From NCBI GenBank assembly GCA_964646205.1, contig CAZYAZ010000002.1:104922-168921 (forward strand): a stretch of 64,000 nucleotides of DNA, written 5' to 3'. The position numbers and the translations under genes were made by a program. The stretch is from UBA8437 sp964646205. Lineage in GTDB: Bacteria; Planctomycetota; Planctomycetia; Planctomycetales; Planctomycetaceae. Of the stretch, positions 53,952-62,772 are shown piece after piece (the first letter of the stretch is position 1; each line of letters starts with the position of its first letter). A model generated the notes under the pieces. The model was not told where the DNA came from, searched no databases, and was given only the letters and a program-made list of their open reading frames with translations.

Positions 53952-55594
53952 TTGCGGCTCTTGCCTTGCACGGCGTTCCGGTTTCGATCGAGCACCTTCT
54001 GCCACTGGTCGTCGTAGAGGTTGGCGTTCTGGCCGTTGACAGGATGGGTCGGCAGCCAGATGTCGGGCTGGATGGGTGCGAGCAGGTCGATGGAGTCCTG
54101 GAAACCGATGGTGCCGCCGCGAGATGCTCTCACATCTCTCAGGAATTCCTGCATCTGGTTGCGGCTGTCGAGCTTGGTGGGGATTCGCCCCGAGATCAGA
54201 ATACGCTTGTCCTCATGGGTGAGCAGGTAAGCTGCGGGAGCCACGCCCAGCCCGGAGACCGGGATCGTCCGAAACGGCCACTCGTTTCCAGTATTGAGTG
54301 TCTCGGCATCAACAATCCGAGTGTCTTTTGGGAGAGTCTCGCGAAGAATCGGGATGCCCGCTTTCGCGACAAAAACGAGCGGCTTGTATTTCTGGACCAG
54401 CCGCAGCACCCCTCCGGAGGACTCGGGGGCACATGACGTGAGAATGACGGCCGAGATGCTGGGGACCGTCTCGTCGAGCTGGCCCATCTGCTTTTGCAGG
54501 AATTCCAGAAAACCGGGACCGACTGGTGGATCGACGACGATCCAACGATCGTGGTCCTGGACGACATAGATCGCGGTTCCGGAGAAGTCGCCGAGATAAA
54601 ACAGCCCATCGAGAATCCGTAATGGTCGGGAGTTGAGGAAGTCACGGCCGTCAGTTGCGAACCGCTTGGCCAGCAACTGCATCTCGCTGATCCCCTTGTC
54701 GAGCATCTTGTGCCATTGGTTCTCGGTGACCTCGGCCGAGATGCCGTCCTCTTCTTCGGGCGTCATGGTTCCCAGAGGGTTGTCCTCGGTCGATTCGGCT
54801 GGAGCGAGACCGATTTGCGGGTGTCCGGGCAGCAGGATGTTGGGCGTGACGGTGTCACGCAGCGTTTTCAATGATGCCAGGTAATCACTGGCGTTTGATC
54901 GAAATCGTGGGGGCAGGTAGGCACCATAGGTGCCCAGGTCGCCGGTGATGGTCGAGATGGTGTCGCCGGTAAAGAGAATCACCTGGTTGTCTCGTTTGAG
55001 TTGAAAGCACAGGCTGCCGGGGGTGTGTCCGGGAGTGGCAATCACCTGGATGCGAGTGTCACCGAGGTTGATGGTTTCACCACCGACAAGCGGGACGTCG
55101 ATTTCGGTGGGGTGGGTGTCAACATCTGGCATGTCGTAAGTCGAAAACAGTGCCTCGCGCGGTCCCCCGAGACGCAAGACGTCCACATCACCCTTGCCCG
55201 CATAAACCTGGGCCTTGGTCAATCGTGCCAGGTACATCGCGCCCAGCACGTGGTCGCCGTGAGCATGGGTCAACAGGACTTTCTTGATGCGTGCTGGATC
55301 CAGTTCCAGGTACTTGACCTGTTGCAGGAGGGCCGTGCAGTCGGTCTCGAGTCCGGAATCGATCAGGATCAGACCATCAGAGGTGTCGACAACGTAGGCG
55401 ACTGATGGAGTGAGTGACCCGAGCATGTAGACTCCTCGCAGGAGCTGCATGGGCCGTTTCTTGAGCATCAGGCTGGTGTGGACTCGCGATTCGGGAGTCA
55501 TTTTCCAGACGACGACGGCACAGGCGACAAGCGTGACGACGCTGATCGCCGCGAGAATGTGACTGCCGCCTTCGCGGCGGACCCGGCCGTTCAT
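53948..55594 (-). CDS. Membrane-anchored metallo-beta-lactamase-fold hydrolase with a degenerate second domain
   Basis: This 548-aa protein has an N-terminal hydrophobic anchor (ILAAISVVTLVACAVVVW). A full MBL domain (residues about 50-275) shows the metal motif LLTHAHGDHVLG, then ATPGHTPGS, FTGDTIS and LPGHPQI. A second MBL-like region (about 330-545) follows with VVDPPVG, VILTSCAPESSGGV in place of THxHxDH, and a late LPTHPVNGQ. The second copy lacks most metal ligands and is probably non-catalytic. Glyoxalase-II-like chemistry is likely for the first half; the substrate is unknown. Confidence 0.88.
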   Translation of the reverse strand: MNGRVRREGGSHILAAISVVTLVACAVVVWKMTPESRVHTSLMLKKRPMQLLRGVYMLGSLTPSVAYVVDTSDGLILIDSGLETDCTALLQQVKYLELDPARIKKVLLTHAHGDHVLGAMYLARLTKAQVYAGKGDVDVLRLGGPREALFSTYDMPDVDTHPTEIDVPLVGGETINLGDTRIQVIATPGHTPGSLCFQLKRDNQVILFTGDTISTITGDLGTYGAYLPPRFRSNASDYLASLKTLRDTVTPNILLPGHPQIGLAPAESTEDNPLGTMTPEEEDGISAEVTENQWHKMLDKGISEMQLLAKRFATDGRDFLNSRPLRILDGLFYLGDFSGTAIYVVQDHDRWIVVDPPVGPGFLEFLQKQMGQLDETVPSISAVILTSCAPESSGGVLRLVQKYKPLVFVAKAGIPILRETLPKDTRIVDAETLNTGNEWPFRTIPVSGLGVAPAAYLLTHEDKRILISGRIPTKLDSRNQMQEFLRDVRASRGGTIGFQDSIDLLAPIQPDIWLPTHPVNGQNANLYDDQWQKVLDRNRNAVQGKSRN

Positions 55595-55625
55595 GGCGTC
55601 CCTCTTCCGCTATCCGTGAACGGAG

Positions 55626-57494
55626 TCACTTGGCCGCCTTGTCGGGTTCAACCACGTCGTGAACCTGGTTGAGCGTGGGGTTCTTGATCACCTGCTTGAT
55701 CCCACTGGGCCAGCTGATTTCGATGCGGTCAATCACCTCGTGTTGTCCGAGTCCGAAGTGGACGGTCCGGGAGGACTGGGACAGGTAACCACCAGCCGAA
55801 TGGACCATTCTCAGCATGGTCTGATCACCGACGTGGGCCAGGATCCGGGCGCCGATGGCGTCGCGATTGCTGCTGGTTCCCTGCAGCCGCAGTGCCACGT
55901 AGTTGTTGCTGGTGTCGAATTCGTTCTTGAAGTAATAGGGGATGTCGTTGAAGTTGTTGGTGATGATCTCCAGGCGACCGTCACCGTCAAAGTCGGCGGT
56001 GGCCGCACACCGGGAACTCCGGACCGAATCCCTGTTCTGGATTTTCTTGTCGTGGTAGTGGCCCTGGACAGGCGGCTCGATTCCACGTTCTGTGGCGTGG
56101 TCGGCGAAAGTGCCGTCGCCGTTATTGAGCATCAGGTGGTTGGGCCAGTAGTAGAACGGAAAGCCCATTCCCGAGGAGAGAAAGAGGTCCTGGTGACCGT
56201 CGTTGTCGAAATCGCCCACGGAAATGCCCCAGGGCCACAGCGTCTCCAGTCCGACCTCCTCGGAGAGTTCTTCAAAGGTTCCCTTGTCGGTAGCCCGGAA
56301 AAAGGAATTGCCGAACAACACCTCGCCGCGGCTGAAGGCCAGGGTGTCGGCCCACTGCTCCTCGGTCTTGACCAGCTTTTTGTCCTGTTCCTTTATCGGT
56401 CCGAAGATCGACCGGAACTTCTTCTGCGCCGAATCGGTAGCCAGTTTCAACGATCCGTGACTGAGATCCAGGCCCATCCACATGTCCGAATGCATGTCGA
56501 CGATGAGGACATCCAGNNNNNNNNNNNNNNNNNNNNNNNNNNNNNNNNNNNNNNNNNNNNNNNNNNNNNNNNNNNNNNNNNNNNNNNNNNNNNNNNNNNN
56601 NNNNNNNNNNNNNNNNTAGAGGATGTTGTATTCCTTGGCACTCTGGATCACCGCGTCAAAGCCATCGCCTCCCTTGCCCTTGAAGGTCTTGCTGGTCGGG
56701 TTGATCTCGTCGAGTGTCCAGTCGGCGGTGTGGACCACGTAGAGGTCCAGGAGCCCGTCGTTGTCGTAGTCGAAGAAAATGGCGGTTTGCGAGTGACCGA
56801 TGTGTTCCAGGCCGGCCGCCTTGGTGACGTCCTTCAGGACGCCGCCGCCCTGGTTCTCGTAAAAGACATTGCCACCGCGGGTGCTCGCGATGAAGAGGTC
56901 CTGGTCGCCATCGTTGTCGACATCGGCGAACGTGCCGCCCACGCAAATTCGGTCGTCCAGCCCGACCCCGACTTTCTCGGTCACATCCTCGAAGGTCCCG
57001 TCACCGCGATTCCGAAACAAACCGTTGGATCCGAGCTGGTTCAGGAAAAACACGTCCTCGTGACCGTCACCGTCGTAGTCGGCAATCGACACACCACACC
57101 CGTGGTCGTAGAGATTGATCTTGAAGGTCGTTCCCGATTCGTCGGGGAGAAAACCCATGTGAAAATCGAGTCCCGATTCCCGGGCAATATCACGGAAACC
57201 AGGCCTGGTGACAGCAGCTGGCTCCTGGTCGGGCGGCAATTCTCTGTCGTCTCTACCCAACCACACGGCGGCGGCCACAACCACCAGGAGCATCACCGCA
57301 ATGACGATGCCAACACTGCCACCCCGCTCCTCTGCCGGGCCAGGCTGGTCGGCTGGCTGGTCGGCTGGCTGGTCGGCTGGCTGGTCGGCTGGCTGGTCCA
57401 CGGGTGGCTGGTCCACGGGTGGCTGGTCCACGGGTGGCTGGTCCACGGGTGGCTGGTCGGCTGCACCGGCTTGAGCATCGTGGGTCTCGCTCAT
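55626..57494 (-). CDS. CRTAC1-like FG-GAP/VCBS protein with DQPPV/DQPA repeat N-terminus, interrupted by a sequence gap
   Basis: The protein of about 622 residues begins with a proline-rich tract of DQPPV and DQPA repeats (residues about 13-52). One membrane helix follows (VGIVIAVMLLVVVAAAVWL), then VCBS repeats (DYDGDGHEDVFFL, DVDNDGDQDLFIA, DYDNDGLLDLYVV, DFDNDGHQDLFLS, DFDGDGRLEIITN) and an ASPIC/UnbV end (VHFGLGQHEVIDRIEISWPSG). The membrane helix sits after the repeats, so the propeller is exported and the repeats probably face the cytoplasm. 100 N bases at 56517-56616 hide about 34 residues; the frame on both sides agrees with a gap length that is a multiple of three plus one. Confidence 0.85.
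   Translation of the reverse strand: MSETHDAQAGAADQPPVDQPPVDQPPVDQPPVDQPADQPADQPADQPADQPGPAEERGGSVGIVIAVMLLVVVAAAVWLGRDDRELPPDQEPAAVTRPGFRDIARESGLDFHMGFLPDESGTTFKINLYDHGCGVSIADYDGDGHEDVFFLNQLGSNGLFRNRGDGTFEDVTEKVGVGLDDRICVGGTFADVDNDGDQDLFIASTRGGNVFYENQGGGVLKDVTKAAGLEHIGHSQTAIFFDYDNDGLLDLYVVHTADWTLDEINPTSKTFKGKGGDGFDAVIQSAKEYNILXXXXXXXXXXXXXXXXXXXXXXXXXXXXXXXXXXLDVLIVDMHSDMWMGLDLSHGSLKLATDSAQKKFRSIFGPIKEQDKKLVKTEEQWADTLAFSRGEVLFGNSFFRATDKGTFEELSEEVGLETLWPWGISVGDFDNDGHQDLFLSSGMGFPFYYWPNHLMLNNGDGTFADHATERGIEPPVQGHYHDKKIQNRDSVRSSRCAATADFDGDGRLEIITNNFNDIPYYFKNEFDTSNNYVALRLQGTSSNRDAIGARILAHVGDQTMLRMVHSAGGYLSQSSRTVHFGLGQHEVIDRIEISWPSGIKQVIKNPTLNQVHDVVEPDKAAK
56517..56616. other. Assembly gap of 100 N bases
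   Basis: A run of exactly 100 N lies inside the CRTAC1-like gene. The round length indicates a scaffold placeholder of unknown true size, so the length of the missing protein part is not known. Confidence 0.99.
57351..57458 (-). repeat. In-frame minisatellite encoding DQPPV and DQPA repeats
   Basis: Four identical 12-bp units (57351-57398; plus-strand unit GGCTGGCTGGTC) and four identical 15-bp units (57399-57458; plus-strand unit CACGGGTGGCTGGTC) lie in tandem. All unit lengths are multiples of three, so copy-number change keeps the frame of the CRTAC1-like gene. The exact sequence identity of units points to recent slippage or strong selection. Confidence 0.9.
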
Positions 57495-57584
57495 CGAATC
57501 CGTCTTTCTCTTTCTGCCAAGTTTGCCCTGCCCGGTGTTCGCTGGTTCCTGGTGTCGATAGAAACTGGCGGGATCACGTGACGT

Positions 57585-59306
57585 TCAGTTTATCCTACGA
57601 ATGTACCAGCGCGATCGTTGCTCAAAATCATTCGCAGCAAAAATATGGGATTTCGAGGAGTTGCTCGCCGGCGACCGGGATGCCGTCCGAAACGTTTCAA
57701 AGGCTGGCAGCCGGATGCGATAGATCCTGGTGTCGCCGAGGTTGTGAGTCTTTTCGATCTTCCAACGGGAGGAGGTCGATTGGTAGCGATTCAGTATGGC
57801 TCCGATTTGCTGTTGCTTGAGGCTTCGCGAGACAGCGGTGCTGAGTTGTGCACCATCGGGTTCTTCATCGATCCAGTATCTCAGGTCGGGAACCGGGTCG
57901 GATCGATCCATGCGGCGGTCGGACCGCTCGTAGTAGTAGACATATTCGTAAGCTGGATGCCCACCCCGGAATGGTCCGGCCAGTTCGATCGACTGTCCGT
58001 CACAGTCTCCCAGGATCCACCGGGCGACATCACGACGTTGCCGGAAGGTCAATCCGTACTCGCCGCCTGGACTGGCGAGATTGTCGTCGAGGTAGCTGTT
58101 CCAGGATGCCAGGAACAGCACATGGGCAACGGCAATGGTGCCCAGGGCTCCAGCGGCGAAGATCCGGGGTACTCGACGTCGCGCGTTCAGGCAACGACCG
58201 GCCGTGGAGGAGGCGAGTACCAGGAGCACCGGAAGGCTGATCAGCAGATGTTCGGGACTCACTTCGGATCGGTACACCATGCCGCCGGCCAGGGGAAGAA
58301 CGACCCACAGCCACAACAGTCCCGTGGCCGTTTGCCCGCTCAACGAACTGTCGGACCGGTTCGACTCGCGTCCGGCCTTGCCCGTCAGGAGGCAGGCCGC
58401 GGCCACAGCGACAACCATCAACAATCCACTGGCGGCCAGGATGGCCTGGTGCCAACCGGGAAAAAAGTCCGGCAAGTCTGCCGGTGCCGCTCCGAACCAG
58501 AAATCGAAACGTCCACTGTGCAGCATCGACTGCAGGTAATTGATTTCGTCGAGAATGGCCCGGCCGGGATTGGCTTTGCCACCGAGGATCGACAACGAGT
58601 TCTTGAACTCGGTCCAGCCACCGATATGGTGAAACACCACCCAGGGGGTCCAGGTCGACAGGCCGAAGCACACGCCGGTGGTCGCTGTCGTCCAACTGAC
58701 CCGCCGCCGCCCGATCCAGATCACGACGGCCAGCCAGGCTGTCGCCGCCAGTCCCGAGAAATGCACCTGTGGCAGTACCAGGCCCAGGATCAGCATCCTG
58801 GTCAGCCGTCCGCTGCCGCCCTTTGACAACCACGTCAACGACATCCCTATCAGCCAGAGGCTGAAGATTGCCAGGCAACTGCCGGACCACAGTTGCCGCG
58901 AGTACACAACCGTCCAGGGCGAACACGCCAGCAGCAATCCCGCGGCCACCGCCGCACGGGTGCCAAACAATCGGCCCGCCAGTTGATAGGCCAGGTACAC
59001 CGCCCAGACGTTCAGCAGCGCCACCAGCACGACACCGGTCAGGGGGTGCCAGATCAACTGGTTGGGCAGTGACACCAGGTAAATGAATAACGAAGAGCCA
59101 CGGACTCCTTCCACCAGTGAACCGGCCAGTGGCCACCCCGTTCCCGGAGTGGAAGCGACAAGCAGGTTTGCCGTCAGGCCGTTGCCGGCCATCTCGTTGG
59201 TCATCGGGACCAGTTCCAGTTGCGACAACCGCAGCACCGCCGCCAGTGCCAGGATTGCGATCAATCCCCACGGGACGCGACGGGCATCTTTTTTCGCGTC
59301 ACTCAT
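57585..59306 (-). CDS. GT-C fold glycosyltransferase (GT39/ArnT-like) membrane protein
   Basis: This 573-aa polytopic protein has about ten hydrophobic helices and a C-terminal soluble part (residues about 400-573). After helix 1 the extracytoplasmic loop reads PMTNEMAGNG, where PMT/ArnT enzymes have an Asp-Glu pair; here Asn-Glu, so the acidic pair is altered. Membrane helices (VVLVALLNVWAVYLAYQLAG, AAVAAGLLLACSPWTVVYSR with the usual SPW motif) fit the family, which transfers sugars from polyprenyl phosphates. The target is unknown. The last 50 or so residues are polar and Ser/Arg rich. Confidence 0.8.
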   Translation of the reverse strand: MSDAKKDARRVPWGLIAILALAAVLRLSQLELVPMTNEMAGNGLTANLLVASTPGTGWPLAGSLVEGVRGSSLFIYLVSLPNQLIWHPLTGVVLVALLNVWAVYLAYQLAGRLFGTRAAVAAGLLLACSPWTVVYSRQLWSGSCLAIFSLWLIGMSLTWLSKGGSGRLTRMLILGLVLPQVHFSGLAATAWLAVVIWIGRRRVSWTTATTGVCFGLSTWTPWVVFHHIGGWTEFKNSLSILGGKANPGRAILDEINYLQSMLHSGRFDFWFGAAPADLPDFFPGWHQAILAASGLLMVVAVAAACLLTGKAGRESNRSDSSLSGQTATGLLWLWVVLPLAGGMVYRSEVSPEHLLISLPVLLVLASSTAGRCLNARRRVPRIFAAGALGTIAVAHVLFLASWNSYLDDNLASPGGEYGLTFRQRRDVARWILGDCDGQSIELAGPFRGGHPAYEYVYYYERSDRRMDRSDPVPDLRYWIDEEPDGAQLSTAVSRSLKQQQIGAILNRYQSTSSRWKIEKTHNLGDTRIYRIRLPAFETFRTASRSPASNSSKSHIFAANDFEQRSRWYIRRIN

Positions 59307-59389
59307 GTTTCTTGGAACCGTGGTACAGGAACAGTCACTTCACCACCGGCTGCTATCGCTGTTCCGGGTGGGGTGGGGTGACCGGGTGA

Positions 59390-60706
59390 TTAGTTGCCGG
59401 GACTGTCCTGTTGGGGTGTTTTTTTCGGCTGAGGTTTGAGCATCACCGTCAGTCGCCGTTCGACCTCATCGACATCACCAACCGAACCGAAGTCAATCTC
59501 ATCGACGACTTCCTGCAGGAACCGGTCGGTTGGGATAATGATTCTCATCTGTCCGTCGCGGTCGGTCACTTTTGGTTTCCCGCCCGGCCTCTTCAGCTTG
59601 TCCAGTTGGTTTATTATCAGTTGACGTGTTGCCTTGGTCATTTCGCCCTGGATCACCACGGTCACGGTCCTGCCACGTGGCGTCGAATTGTCCTCAGACT
59701 CTGACTCGTCGTCGTTGGAAATTCCCGCCGAGACCAGTTGGTTGATTCGGGCCTGTGCCAGGACCAACGCCTGGGTGAATTCCCGGCTGGTTTTTGTCAG
59801 TTCGATTCGGTCAAGATCCTCTTCAATGGTCGCCAGCAGTTTGATCAGCGGGCCCCGATTTTTCTGGATCGCATCATCAGGAATCCCGGCGACCATCTCG
59901 CGACCATCCTGGTACATCCTGAGTAGCCCGAAGTCCAGGTCGGCCACAATCCACACGCCTTCGACCTGGCGAACCTTCATCTGTGTCTCTTTTGGTTTTT
60001 CGTCGATGGCCTGCTGGGTCATGACAAAGTTGCCGGTCATCATCAAACCGATTGTCGCCTTGGGACCATCGATGTCGACCAGCCGCACCTTGGCATCGAA
60101 TCCCTTGCGAAACGGGTCATTGGGATCCTTGGCCGACAGTGCAACAAGCTGTTTCAGGAACCGGGTGCCGGTTTCGGGAAAAAATGTTTTCCCGTCGAAA
60201 TTGCGAAGTGTTTCCAGGTCGGCCAGTTCACTGTCAACCAGCAGTTGCAGCAGCGCGATGACTTCAGTCCAGTTCTCGGTGAACAGTCGCTTGTTGACCG
60301 ACGGGAGCTTCAGGTCGGGGTTTCCAAGGATCAGGTCTCGCTTGTCGTGAAGCAACTTGACGATTCGCCGTGCCACGACGAAGAGGCGGTCCCAGACTTC
60401 CGGGTCCAGCTTTGCGGCGAATTCTCGAACGAACGCATTGATCTCCTCGTGGTGTCGCGGCGGCAGAGAGTCCCAGATCACGCCCGCTTCACCGGTCTGA
60501 AACGCTTTCAACAGGGTCCTGACGGCCGTGTCAGGTTGGGAGAACGGATCGGCATTGGGGTCAGAGGAAATCGGGACGGGCGCGGTTGTCGAGTCGTTCT
60601 CCGGCGGGGGCGATCGATCGCACCCGGCCATCACTCCAAACAGCATGATGACGACTGGCAGGCAAACATTGCACCAGGAATGAGGGCTGTGTGATTCGTC
60701 CCGCAT
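59390..60706 (-). CDS. Lipoprotein of unknown function
   Basis: This 438-aa protein has a lipoprotein signal (CLPVVIMLFGVMAGCDRS, Cys in MAGC) and a Pro/Ser/Thr-rich linker. A helical region (residues about 50-200) and a mixed part (GFDAKVRLVDIDGPKATIGLMMTG) follow. The C-terminal 80 residues hold a ferredoxin-like or BON-like pattern (RTVTVVIQGEMTKATRQLIINQL, MRIIIPTDRFLQEVVDEI). No family was recognised. The start at MRDESHSP (60704-60706) places the signal at the N-terminus; the longer upstream frame is unlikely. Confidence 0.75.
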   Translation of the reverse strand: MRDESHSPHSWCNVCLPVVIMLFGVMAGCDRSPPPENDSTTAPVPISSDPNADPFSQPDTAVRTLLKAFQTGEAGVIWDSLPPRHHEEINAFVREFAAKLDPEVWDRLFVVARRIVKLLHDKRDLILGNPDLKLPSVNKRLFTENWTEVIALLQLLVDSELADLETLRNFDGKTFFPETGTRFLKQLVALSAKDPNDPFRKGFDAKVRLVDIDGPKATIGLMMTGNFVMTQQAIDEKPKETQMKVRQVEGVWIVADLDFGLLRMYQDGREMVAGIPDDAIQKNRGPLIKLLATIEEDLDRIELTKTSREFTQALVLAQARINQLVSAGISNDDESESEDNSTPRGRTVTVVIQGEMTKATRQLIINQLDKLKRPGGKPKVTDRDGQMRIIIPTDRFLQEVVDEIDFGSVGDVDEVERRLTVMLKPQPKKTPQQDSPGN

Positions 60707-60974
60707 GGCATCCCCGAAACCGCAAGCAAACGCAAAAACGACCTGTCGCCGTCCCGCTCGATCGGCGATCAACGCAAACTCCATGCTAACCGGTAGCGAC
60801 TACCACGGAACAGGGCCTAGTCGGAAAGAGGCAATCGCGAGCCCATCTGGTCGGTGCCCCGGCTGGGTGTTATCGTGTTTGGGAGGTCTGTGACCCCGGG
60901 GGTGAACCACCGTGACCCCGGGGACGTGACGTTGTGGATCTCCTTTTGGTCCCGGTCGTGGCCCAGGCTCGCAA

Positions 60975-61979
60975 ATGATCGTCAATGCCTACGCCGTCCT
61001 GACCGCTTTCGTCAGCCTGTTGCAATTGGTGATTGGCCTGCTGGTGATCGTCTCGTCGCGGGGCCGCCGATCGGTTCGGCCGATCGGCGACGTCGAGAAT
61101 CGTCCCTACCTGTTGCTGATGCTGGGCTGCCTGCTGCTGGGTGTGAACCTGGCCTCCTGGCCACTGTTGTACGCCTTGATGCAGAGTTACGTGCCCTCGT
61201 GGCCGGGTGTCATGTGCATTTATGGTGTGACGCGGATCGGTGCCGGCAGCGTGGGCAGTGCCGGGCACCTTCCCTGGTTGCTGGCAACAGCACAATGCAC
61301 CAAGCCGCTGTTGGTCTTCCTGGGTGGTGGCTGGTTCGTTTTGTACCTGGTCAATCGCGCCGCACACACCGCCCCGCTGATGCCCCGGTTGCTGTCGGGC
61401 CTGTTGCCACTGGGTGTGGCCAGTGTCGTTGATGCCGTCTGCGTGGGAGCCTACCTGGCCATTCCGAAACAGGAACAGTCCTTGAGCGTGGGTTGCTGTA
61501 CCTCGGAAATCTCGGACGGATCACGGTTGCTGTCGGAATCTCTGCTGGGGTCCGGTAGTCACACCTGGCTGTCGGTGGTCCTGTTGGTCGTCGTTGGCGG
61601 GATGTGCCTGGGATTGCTGGGTGCAATCTGCAAGAGCCGGTCGGATCGCTTGTACCTGGGGGGATTGCTCGCCGGGGCGATTGTCGCGATTCCGCTAGGC
61701 GGCCTGTTCCTGGTCGAAATTGCCTCACCGGTACTGCTGCAACGTCCACACCACTGCCCCTATGACCTTGTCGTGGAGGTTCCCGAAAGCGTGCTGGCCG
61801 TGGTCTTGTTCGCGGTGGGCTGTTTTTCCGTTGGCTGGGCGGCGATCGCGGCGTGGCTGGGTCACGTCCAGGAGACTCGTGATGTCCTGCCCTCGCTGAT
61901 CGGACGCTTTCTCTTTCTTGGGCTCTTCGGATATCTTGGCTCAATGATCATGTTCATCCTGGAGTGCACCCTGTCATGA
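60975..61979 (+). CDS. Polytopic membrane protein, first gene of a NosL/ABC-type operon
   Basis: This 334-aa protein has about eight hydrophobic helices (AVLTAFVSLLQLVIGLLVIV, LLLMLGCLLLGVNLASWPLL, LSVVLLVVVGGMCLGLLGA and others). Short loops hold conserved-looking Cys/His motifs (VMCIYGVTRIG, RPHHCPYDLV, SVGCCTSE) that could bind a metal or heme. No family was recognised. The stop overlaps the NosL-like start (ATGA). The 268 bp upstream (60707-60974) contain no gene and should hold the promoters for this and the divergent lipoprotein. Confidence 0.8.
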   Translation: MIVNAYAVLTAFVSLLQLVIGLLVIVSSRGRRSVRPIGDVENRPYLLLMLGCLLLGVNLASWPLLYALMQSYVPSWPGVMCIYGVTRIGAGSVGSAGHLPWLLATAQCTKPLLVFLGGGWFVLYLVNRAAHTAPLMPRLLSGLLPLGVASVVDAVCVGAYLAIPKQEQSLSVGCCTSEISDGSRLLSESLLGSGSHTWLSVVLLVVVGGMCLGLLGAICKSRSDRLYLGGLLAGAIVAIPLGGLFLVEIASPVLLQRPHHCPYDLVVEVPESVLAVVLFAVGCFSVGWAAIAAWLGHVQETRDVLPSLIGRFLFLGLFGYLGSMIMFILECTLS

Positions 61980-62425
61980 ATCCGCCGGTGTCCTGGTGGT
62001 GGGCGGCATTGGCGGGACTCGTGACCGTGAGTACCCTGCCGTTTGTCGGACAGTCGATTCGCGAGGACGCCCGGCCCCGCTGTCGTTGGGATGGACGTGT
62101 TATCGACACGTTGTTCCGGGTGAGTGTCCACGACACGACGGGCGGCGACTCGGGGTTCTGCGATGTTGGTTGTGCGCGATCGTGGGTTGGCCGACACCCG
62201 TCGTCTGTACAGACAATCCAGGTGACCGACGAGGACAGTGGAGAGATGCTGGACGCCGGGCAAGCCTTTTTTGTTCGCAGTTCGATAGTCACGAATCCCA
62301 TTACCGGGAATCGCTGGCACGTGTTTCGTGATCGAGACCGTGCCAACCAGCACGCCCATGAGTCTCGCGGTCGGCTGATGCTTGGCGCGGATCACCCATT
62401 TTCTTCCCTGGTCGAGTCGCCCTGA
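61976..62425 (+). CDS. NosL-like membrane-anchored protein
   Basis: This 149-aa protein has an N-terminal anchor (WWWAALAGLVTVSTLPFVGQS) and a domain with the NosL pattern. That domain has RCRWDGRVIDTLFRVSVHD, GFCDVGCARSW and IQVTDEDSGEMLDAGQAFFV, then TNPITGNRWHVFRDRDRANQHA. NosL proteins bind copper and help assemble nitrous-oxide reductase; the usual Cys-Met metal motif is replaced here, and the metal is not known. It overlaps both neighbours by 1-4 bp, so it is co-translated with the ABC permease operon. Confidence 0.7.
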   Translation: MNPPVSWWWAALAGLVTVSTLPFVGQSIREDARPRCRWDGRVIDTLFRVSVHDTTGGDSGFCDVGCARSWVGRHPSSVQTIQVTDEDSGEMLDAGQAFFVRSSIVTNPITGNRWHVFRDRDRANQHAHESRGRLMLGADHPFSSLVESP

Positions 62426-62772
62426 TGATCCCGGATTCCTCGACTCGCCTGTTCGTCCTTGTCGTGATCCTGGTGATCGCTGCCGGGGCCGCCGTGGGCC
62501 TGGCCCGGCAACCGGTTGTGACCGGAGTGTCGGATGCCGCACGGTTTCAGCAACTCGTTGGTGGGCTGGGTTTCGGGTCGAGTGTCGAGATGTCCACGTG
62601 TGCGGTCCAGTTCGATCCTCGACTGGAAACCAGCTGCAATGCTCACACCGGACCCATTCCCATTGGCGGCCTGTTGTGCCCTGGTTGTGGCCGGTTCCTG
62701 TTTTCCTTTTCCCCACGGTTGTCAGAAAAATCAAACGGCCTGGCGGCCGCACCTCATGTCCTCATTCCTTAG
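62425..62772 (+). CDS. Small exported or membrane-anchored Cys-rich protein
   Basis: This 115-aa protein has an N-terminal membrane helix (LFVLVVILVIAAGAAVGLA). Four Cys residues follow, two in LCPGCG, a zinc-ribbon- or redox-like pair. No family was recognised. Its ATG shares one base with the NosL-like stop, and its last 17 bp overlap the ABC permease. The position suggests a metal- or redox-linked role with its neighbours. Confidence 0.65.
   Translation: MIPDSSTRLFVLVVILVIAAGAAVGLARQPVVTGVSDAARFQQLVGGLGFGSSVEMSTCAVQFDPRLETSCNAHTGPIPIGGLLCPGCGRFLFSFSPRLSEKSNGLAAAPHVLIP

Noticed and set aside
56517..56616. Frameshift or pseudogene in the CRTAC1-like gene
   Set aside because: The interruption is a run of Ns, and coding sequence on both sides is intact, so it is an assembly gap.
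57351..57458. Possible CRISPR-like repeat array
   Set aside because: Units are 12 and 15 bp, contiguous, without spacers, and in frame within a gene, so it is a coding minisatellite.
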